The position numbers were made by a program, and so were the translations under genes. From Cucumis sativus (taxonomy: Eukaryota; Streptophyta; Magnoliopsida; Cucurbitales; Cucurbitaceae), in assembly GCF_000004075.3 (NCBI RefSeq), contig NC_026661.2, positions 4,340,001 to 4,404,000 of the forward strand: a DNA stretch of 64,000 nt. The letters are read 5' to 3'. Below are positions 58,701 through 64,000 of the stretch, piece after piece. How positions within the stretch are numbered: position 1 is the stretch's first letter; the number at the start of each line of letters is the position of its first letter. The notes under the pieces are model-generated. The model did not search any database and had not been told where the DNA came from. It saw only the letters and a list, made by a program, of their open reading frames with translations.

Positions 58701-59077
58701 TGTTCCGAAGCTCAGCGATCGTAACTTGGTTGCCCTCACTCGTCCATCTCTCAAGAACACGTATAGCACTTCGCTTGGGCAATCTGAGCTGAAATATCCT
58801 GCTTTTCAAGTCATTGAATTCTTCATAATTCACCGATTCATCAAAAGATTCACTCCTCAGAGCTCCATGAGAGCAATAGTTCGAAACATTGGCTTCATTG
58901 AAGACTGGGGTCGATTTGAAACTCTGATTTAAGAAGCCTCTGTTCCTGAATTTTCTAGGTTCAGATCAATTTACACAAAATTCTCAAATAATGAAGGAGA
59001 TAATACGGAGATTGCATTGAAAGAAAGAACATCTATACTTACCGGCTGAAGGCGAGGAAGAGAGCACGAGAAGCCAT
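55751..59077 (-). CDS. P-class pentatricopeptide repeat protein, At5g09450-like (three exons)
   Basis: Exons in transcript order are 59043-59077, 58654-58945 and 55751-56644, in phase, giving 406 residues. The N-terminus MASRALFLAFSRNRGFLNQS is a likely mitochondrial presequence. PPR units follow from about residue 110, with recognisable helices such as 'TCETYTALLHSFAGSKLTDK' and 'IFTYNLWISSLAAALNIDGV'. The segment LRLPKRSAIRVLERW and HALEILEWMVS before the repeats is typical of the small P-class subgroup including At5g09450. Such proteins bind organellar RNA; the target is unknown. In Arabidopsis At5g09450 neighbours a SAC51 paralogue (At5g09460), which matches the SAC51 gene 11 kb away here. 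Intron 2 is long (2 kb). Confidence 0.9.
56645..58653 (-). other. Intron 2 of the PPR gene
   Basis: A 2009-bp intron with donor GTATTG and acceptor TTGCAG. A 72-codon plus-strand frame at 57262-57480 (MGLVTLRLRLAAAKPKAIDM and so on) lies inside it and is GC-richer than its surroundings. It has no recognised relative. Confidence 0.6.
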
Positions 59078-60477
59078 GGAAATGGATCCTACAATTTGGG
59101 TGACCCGATCTCCGTTTTGCTTACTTTCGAATCGGCGACTCGTTTGTATGCTTTTTTTCACTATAACAAAGGGGTTTGGATGATCCTTCCTCGGGGGTTT
59201 TCAACCTTTTTGCATACCTCACTTGAGTTCGCGAGTACCCATTCAGTCCAATTATGACGCTCTAACCCGAGGTCGATTTTGGTAAACATAACTCAATGGA
59301 CTGAGCCTTTAGTCTCACAATTACAAGTACTCTCGTTTAAGTCTTCTCGTCCCTAATTCTAGTGAACATATCTTGATCCGTCCTTTAAATGGGTTAAATC
59401 TTTCTCCTCTCGAACGATTAAAGCACCTTTCTTAAATATGATTAAGGTACTTTCATCTCTTGCTCTTTTATTATTGAATTGCTATGATGAAGAGTTTTTC
59501 CCTAAGTTGAAACTGTGTATAATTGTTTTTCGTATTCATCTAATAACAAGTCCTCTTCTTTGTGCCGATCATATTCCATATGGATAAGATATAATGATGT
59601 TAAATTTCTCATTGTTTATAGCTAGTTATCATTATTAGTTTATTATATACACTATCCCGTTGTGACTATTAACTTATTCATAACTTTGATCAAATATGAC
59701 ATCTTAACATAATGGTAAAGTAACATCATGTAAAGGTATGAGTCATTCATTCAAATATGTTCAAAAGAATTTGAACCTACGACAATGGATTTTGAAGACT
59801 CACATTCTAACAAATTGAAGTAAAGAGCATTTTCAATTATCAAAGTGAATGCAACTTAATATATCTTAAACGTATGCATGTAAAATTAAATAAAGAAATA
59901 AATTGATCGAAATACTCCTAAAAGACCAAAACAAGTGATTTATTTGTTTAAAAAACTTAAATTTGATTTTCAAACACATTTTCATTCCTTTGAAGAAAGT
60001 TTACACTCATATTAGAACAAGAATCGTGAAGAAAACGTAGCTCCAAGTTGTCTTGCAAACCAGAGGCATTTTACAGCATTGTTCGAAGTACATATATTGT
60101 CCTAGTATAACGTTAAAATGTCGCATCCCATGGGATCAAACCAAATACTATCTTTGATGCATTTTCAAAAATAGGAATAAGTAGCAAGGGCCCTTTTCAT
60201 CGACCTTGCAAACCAATCATACAATATTTAGAACATCGCTTAAATTTCATGCTTATAGGGTCGTCACGTCACGTGAAGCTCATCGTATGACAAATGTTCC
60301 TAGGCTTGCACAATTTGTTTGGTGGCATTGTAATGAGTAACCTCTCGAAAGTTATTGAATAAAGAAATAAAGGACTAAAAACCATACAAACTAAAGTTTA
60401 AAGAATAAATTATTACTTCTATACATTTATTTTAGAACCAATTTAGTAGAAACTTAAATAATATCAAATTGGGTGTG

Positions 60478-60595
60478 TTTAATATTTATAAAATATAGTA
60501 AAATTTATATTCTATCAACGATGAACACTGATAGACAAAAATTTAAGTACTATATTTTACAAACATTTTAATTTATTTTGTTATATTTGAAAATA
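60478..60595. repeat. Inverted-repeat (MITE-like) element copy
   Basis: 'aatatttataaaatatagta' followed by 'aaatttatattctatcaacg' on the left is mirrored by 'gtactatattttacaaacat' on the right. The centre has 'aacactgatagac'. Confidence 0.65.
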
Positions 60596-61189
60596 TCATA
60601 CGTCCTAAATAGCCATACACAATTAACAAATAAAAAAGAAACTTTACCACCTGCTTCATTAAATGGTAAAAATATTTGATAAAGTGTTCTTCTAATTATG
60701 ATATTGTATTCAATATAATAAATGGAAAAGAGTGTTTTTCTCACATTTTCCTTTTACCATTTTTCCAAAAGGCATAAGTTGAATCCAATTTTCCTTCTTT
60801 TCATTTTAATCATAAAAACCTTCTACTCAAATATTCAAAAGTTGGGAGGACACTGTGGAATAACCCATAGATAAATATTTTTTAATTTGTATTTAAAGTT
60901 TTACGATTTTATACTATTTATTGTATAAAAAAGTTTATAATCTTGATTAAATTGTAAACACCAAATGCATGTTAACACGAGCATAACTCAATTGTTATAA
61001 CGTTTCTATTATCAACCTCAAAGGTAAAGGTAAGATTTTCTTTCTTTACACTTTTAATTACAACACCTTTGAAAAAGAAAAGTTGATGTATTTCTTTGAT
61101 TGTCCTGACCTGCTATCTTGGAAAGTTCGACCCCTCGTGACTATAATTATATTGTAATAAAAAAAACACATCAAAACAACAAAAAAATC

Positions 61190-61290
61190 AAATATAGCAA
61201 AATAAATCAAAACAGTTACAAATATTGGAACTAGTTCTATTAGTGATAGACCACTATAAAAACACGTTCTATCAGTGATGAATAGATTAC
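61190..61290. repeat. Inverted-repeat (MITE-like) element copy, partial
   Basis: 'aaatatagcaaaataaatca' is followed by 'agtgatagaccactat' and 'ttctatcagtgatg'. The right arm is decayed. Confidence 0.5.
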
Positions 61291-61420
61291 TAAAGCTAAT
61301 CTGGTCATGCGCTATAACATTTTTAAGCACTTTTGTTATTAAATAAATCCTTTTGCATTTTCTCTTTCTTAAAATATTTATCAAAAAGTTATTGAAAAAT
61401 AGTTATTCTTAAGGGAATGG

Positions 61421-61600
61421 TAAAAAATAGCAAATTTAATAAAAATATTTACAAGCTATAGTAAAATTTCAGATTCGGTCAATAACAAAATTTGATAGTT
61501 AGTGATGTCAAGCGAAGTCTATCACTCTATCATTGATAGAATCCAAAAAATTTGTTATAGCTCGTAAATATTTTAATTTATTTTGTTATTTTTAAAAATA
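61421..61600. repeat. Inverted-repeat (MITE-like) element copy
   Basis: 'aatagcaaatttaataaaaa' then 'tatttacaagctatag' on the left is mirrored by 'ttatagctcgtaaatatttt' then 'ttttgttattttt' on the right. The centre has 'tctatcattgatag'. One of the best preserved copies. Confidence 0.7.
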
Positions 61601-62268
61601 AACCTTATTGTATTTTTTTTCAAAACAATCCCATAGTTTTTGTCATTGTCAAACTTGTTTTTCTTTTTCCTTAAGTTAGGTGGCAACATGTCAATCATGA
61701 ACTTAGACAGGAAACTTCCTAGAAGCTTAATTTTGGATGGTCCAAGATCAAATAAGTCATAGTTAAGTATATCCTTTCTTGCATCATATTCGATGGTAAG
61801 AAAAGTGATAACACGTGATTGAACAATTATAGACCTAGTTATGTTTTTGTATCGGTGGTTAATCTTTCTAGATCTTGTTATTGAGCTGTCCAGTTTGACA
61901 TTTTGCTACTAAGAGCTTATTTATAATGAAATAGTTTCTTGAAACATGAGTTCAAATATGACAAAGTGATGTTTGTACAATGAGTTGGGTTATGAAGTCT
62001 GAAATTAATATGTTAGAGGTAAAAATGTTTGTATTTGGATGAATTGTTAGATAAAGTTCAAATGTACACGAAAGAGAAGATAATGTGAAGTATTTCGATA
62101 AATGTGAGCTTCAATAATGTTCACTATTGTAGTTAAGTTATATAACACCAATTTAAGTCCAAGGGCCAAACAACTAATTGAAACTAAATAATTGACTCAA
62201 AGATCTAAATTAGTATAGAGCAAACCATGCCATCTAACAATATTATTAGCCATTTGGGAATACAATAG

Positions 62269-62302
62269 CATTATAAACATTGTGGCATTATAAACATTGT
62301 GG
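62269..62302. repeat. 17-bp perfect tandem duplication
   Basis: 'cattataaacattgtgg' occurs twice head to tail. Confidence 0.9.
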
Positions 62303-63387
62303 TTATGGAAGTGGGGAAGCTTCTTCAAGAGCATGTTTATGGGATAGACTTGTGGTCAAGACGACCTATACTTGCATTTGATATATATTTAGTTGTCGTT
62401 TGAGTAATATATCACATGAAAAACGTTTAGTACAACAATAGTACAAAATGTTTTTCATATCATCTCCATTTATTATAGGTGGAAAGGAGTATCTAACAAT
62501 GTGAAGTACTCATTCCCACTATTAGATTGGCAGAGGGCGTTTGAGATTATCCAAAACTATAATAACTACCTCTTGCTATAATAGATACTATTTAGTCCTC
62601 ATAAATTAGCTACATCAATCCTATTTCAGAATACCTCATTATTTACAATTTTTTCTGTATACATTCAGCACTTTTTTGTTCTTTAGACTAAAATTTTGTA
62701 ACTCAAACTAAAACAAGGTAACCGACCATAATAAACTGGACTATAATAACTAATTACTTCTCCTATCATCCTAAAAGGTTAATTGGTATGACTTTCTATC
62801 CTTTGTTTCAAAGTTGTTTTACTACAAGGATAATAGGTATGATTTTCTGGGCTAAAGGTCAAAAGTTCTTCGTTTCGAGGGGTTTGATTGAATCCTAGAT
62901 GAATGAACGAAATAATCACTAGGAATACTGAATGAAAAAAACCAAAAGGCACATTGAGATCGTTAAAAACGTAATCAAACTACCAAAAACGTATATAAAT
63001 TAAGATATTAACAAAAAAATTATTGAGAAATTTGATGATTTCATGCCAAGATTTACTCACTCAGTAACTAAAAAACAAACAAACATCGTCTTAGTTAAGT
63101 TCTGTTGAATGATAATATTGATTTACTCTGCTTATAATCATGTAATTGAGAAAGCATGATAGAGTTGTAAAGTAATCACAACATCCAGAGTCAGAACATT
63201 TCACAAGAAACATATTTCAACTTTGTATGCATATATTATATACCATTGATCTTTTCATATCACCTGTATTTGACAAAAACAAGAACAGCCTTTGAAACCT
63301 CTCAGCTTTCTGAGAGTTTGTTTGTATAGACATCTCCATCTTCAGAGATATCACAAAAAGAAGAAGAAAGACAAAAAGAAAAACAGC

Positions 63388-64000
63388 TCAACTGTAATTA
63401 GATTCAGTATTTATCTGAGTGGAGCTTCTCATTAGAAACTTCGCACTACAAGAAACTGACCTGTTCATAGAAGAAGTAGAAGAATGGCCTCTCCCTTGTG
63501 ATGATTTCTTCCCATTTCTCTGTATTGTTTCAGCTTCAGAATCCATTTTTTCATTAACATTAGCAAAATCTGAGCTGATTCTAAGAGCTGATAGAGAATC
63601 TAAAGATACAGATCTTCTCATTGGCTGAATATCACTGCTTCTTTCTTCTAAATCTTCATCAGCAAAATGGGTTTCTTGTTCTTCTTGTTCTTCTTGTTCT
63701 TCTTCAGTTCTGGCAGAACTTTCCCCCAAATTGGCTCCATCTCCCTCTTCCCTTTGCAATTCCCCTATCTGGGTTTCCGCCGGAGGCCGTAGCTGTGGCG
63801 GAGAAGCGGCGGCGGCGGCGGACTGAGCTACAACTGGAGCACGGCACATGGGGCAATTGGTATGAGATCGAAGCCAAGTATCGATACATGGGAGATGAAA
63901 AGCATGGCTGCACTTAGGCAAAAGCCTCAAGGTTTCATCCTCTTCAAATTCACTCAAACAAACAGAGCACTCTGTTCCATCAATCAAACCCTCACCAGAT
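63388..64000 (-). CDS. ATL-type RING-H2 E3 ubiquitin ligase, C-terminal part (cut by window end)
   Basis: The frame stays open to the window edge, reading [18 protein letters not shown], so the N-terminus with the expected transmembrane helix and GLD motif lies outside. The RING-H2 is complete: CSVC, then [14 protein letters not shown], then CPMC, with the extra Trp after the sixth ligand and the proline before the last cysteine pair (NCPMC) typical of the ATL family. The tail of about 150 residues holds an Ala run (QSAAAAAS), an EEQ repeat (encoded by a tandem triplet repeat near 63675-63710) and the conserved-looking '[20 protein letters not shown]' and '[15 protein letters not shown]' segments, seen in ATL51/52/54-like proteins. 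ATLs are membrane-anchored E3 ligases. The exact member is uncertain. Confidence 0.85.
   Translation of the reverse strand, partial: SGEGLIDGTECSVCLSEFEEDETLRLLPKCSHAFHLPCIDTWLRSHTNCPMCRAPVVAQSAAAAASPPQLRPPAETQIGELQREEGDGANLGESSARTEEEQEEQEEQETHFADEDLEERSSDIQPMRRSVSLDSLSALRISSDFANVNEKMDSEAETIQRNGKKSSQGRGHSSTSSMNRSVSCSAKFLMRSSTQINTESNYS

Larger units (their letters stand above)
59078..63387. other. Intergenic, repeats only
   Basis: The PPR promoter region is followed by AT-rich DNA with three inverted-repeat elements (60478-60595, about 61190-61290 and 61421-61600) and a 17-bp tandem duplication (62269-62302). No gene seen. Confidence 0.6.

Noticed and set aside
63445-63457. CACTACAAGAAAC, resembling a CACTA terminus
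   Set aside because: It lies inside the coding sequence of the ATL gene, in a conserved-looking tail, so the match is chance.
1-64000. CRISPR arrays, bacterial operons, viral genes or tRNA/rRNA genes
   Set aside because: I found no regularly spaced repeats, no operon-like packing, no viral replication or capsid-like frames, and no tRNA-like or rRNA-like sequence that I could support by eye.

Overview
This is nuclear DNA from a dicot plant. It is AT-rich, and its genes are intron-containing and widely spaced with GT-AG splice sites. Every recognisable protein belongs to a plant family: SVP-type MADS, PELPK cell-wall proteins, FKBP12, a SAC51-type bHLH, NPH3, a P-class PPR and an ATL RING-H2 protein. 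A cucurbit such as cucumber or melon is my best guess. It rests on a cluster of degenerate cystatin-like genes resembling phloem filament protein PP1 repeats, and on an abundant AT-rich inverted-repeat element with a 'tctatcantgatag' centre. The species is an inference.

Layout. 1-9.3 kb: the last three exons of an SVP/JOINTLESS-like MADS-box gene (+), preceded by more than 7 kb of repeat-laden DNA in which I could not find its earlier exons. 11.2-17.0 kb: a cell-wall cluster of three PELPK-type proline-rich secreted proteins (two -, one +) and a shorter relative (+); the three PELPK genes share a promoter motif. 18.0-35.1 kb: three intact cystatin/PP1-like genes and one frameshifted copy, surrounding a complete five-exon FKBP12 gene (-) and a plant methyltransferase-like gene (-) that has a 36-codon upstream ORF. 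35-42 kb: gene-poor. 42-45 kb: a SAC51-type bHLH gene (+) whose leader carries a conserved, intron-split 53-codon uORF and at least three other uORFs. 49.6-52.2 kb: NPH3 (-), the blue-light phototropism adaptor. 55.7-59.1 kb: a three-exon PPR gene (-) close to At5g09450. 63.4 kb to the end: an ATL-type RING-H2 E3 ligase (-), cut by the window edge.

The gene order is informative. FKBP12, SAC51 and NPH3 are neighbours in Arabidopsis (At5g64350, At5g64340, At5g64330). The PPR gene, a SAC51 paralogue and the PELPK genes sit together in another Arabidopsis block (around At5g09450-At5g09530). This window holds both sets, so it looks like the unduplicated ancestral order. I see no bacterial, viral or CRISPR-like system. 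The most interesting layer is regulatory: two uORF-controlled genes, a shared promoter element in the PELPK cluster, and cystatin genes that keep their promoters while the inhibitor loop decays.
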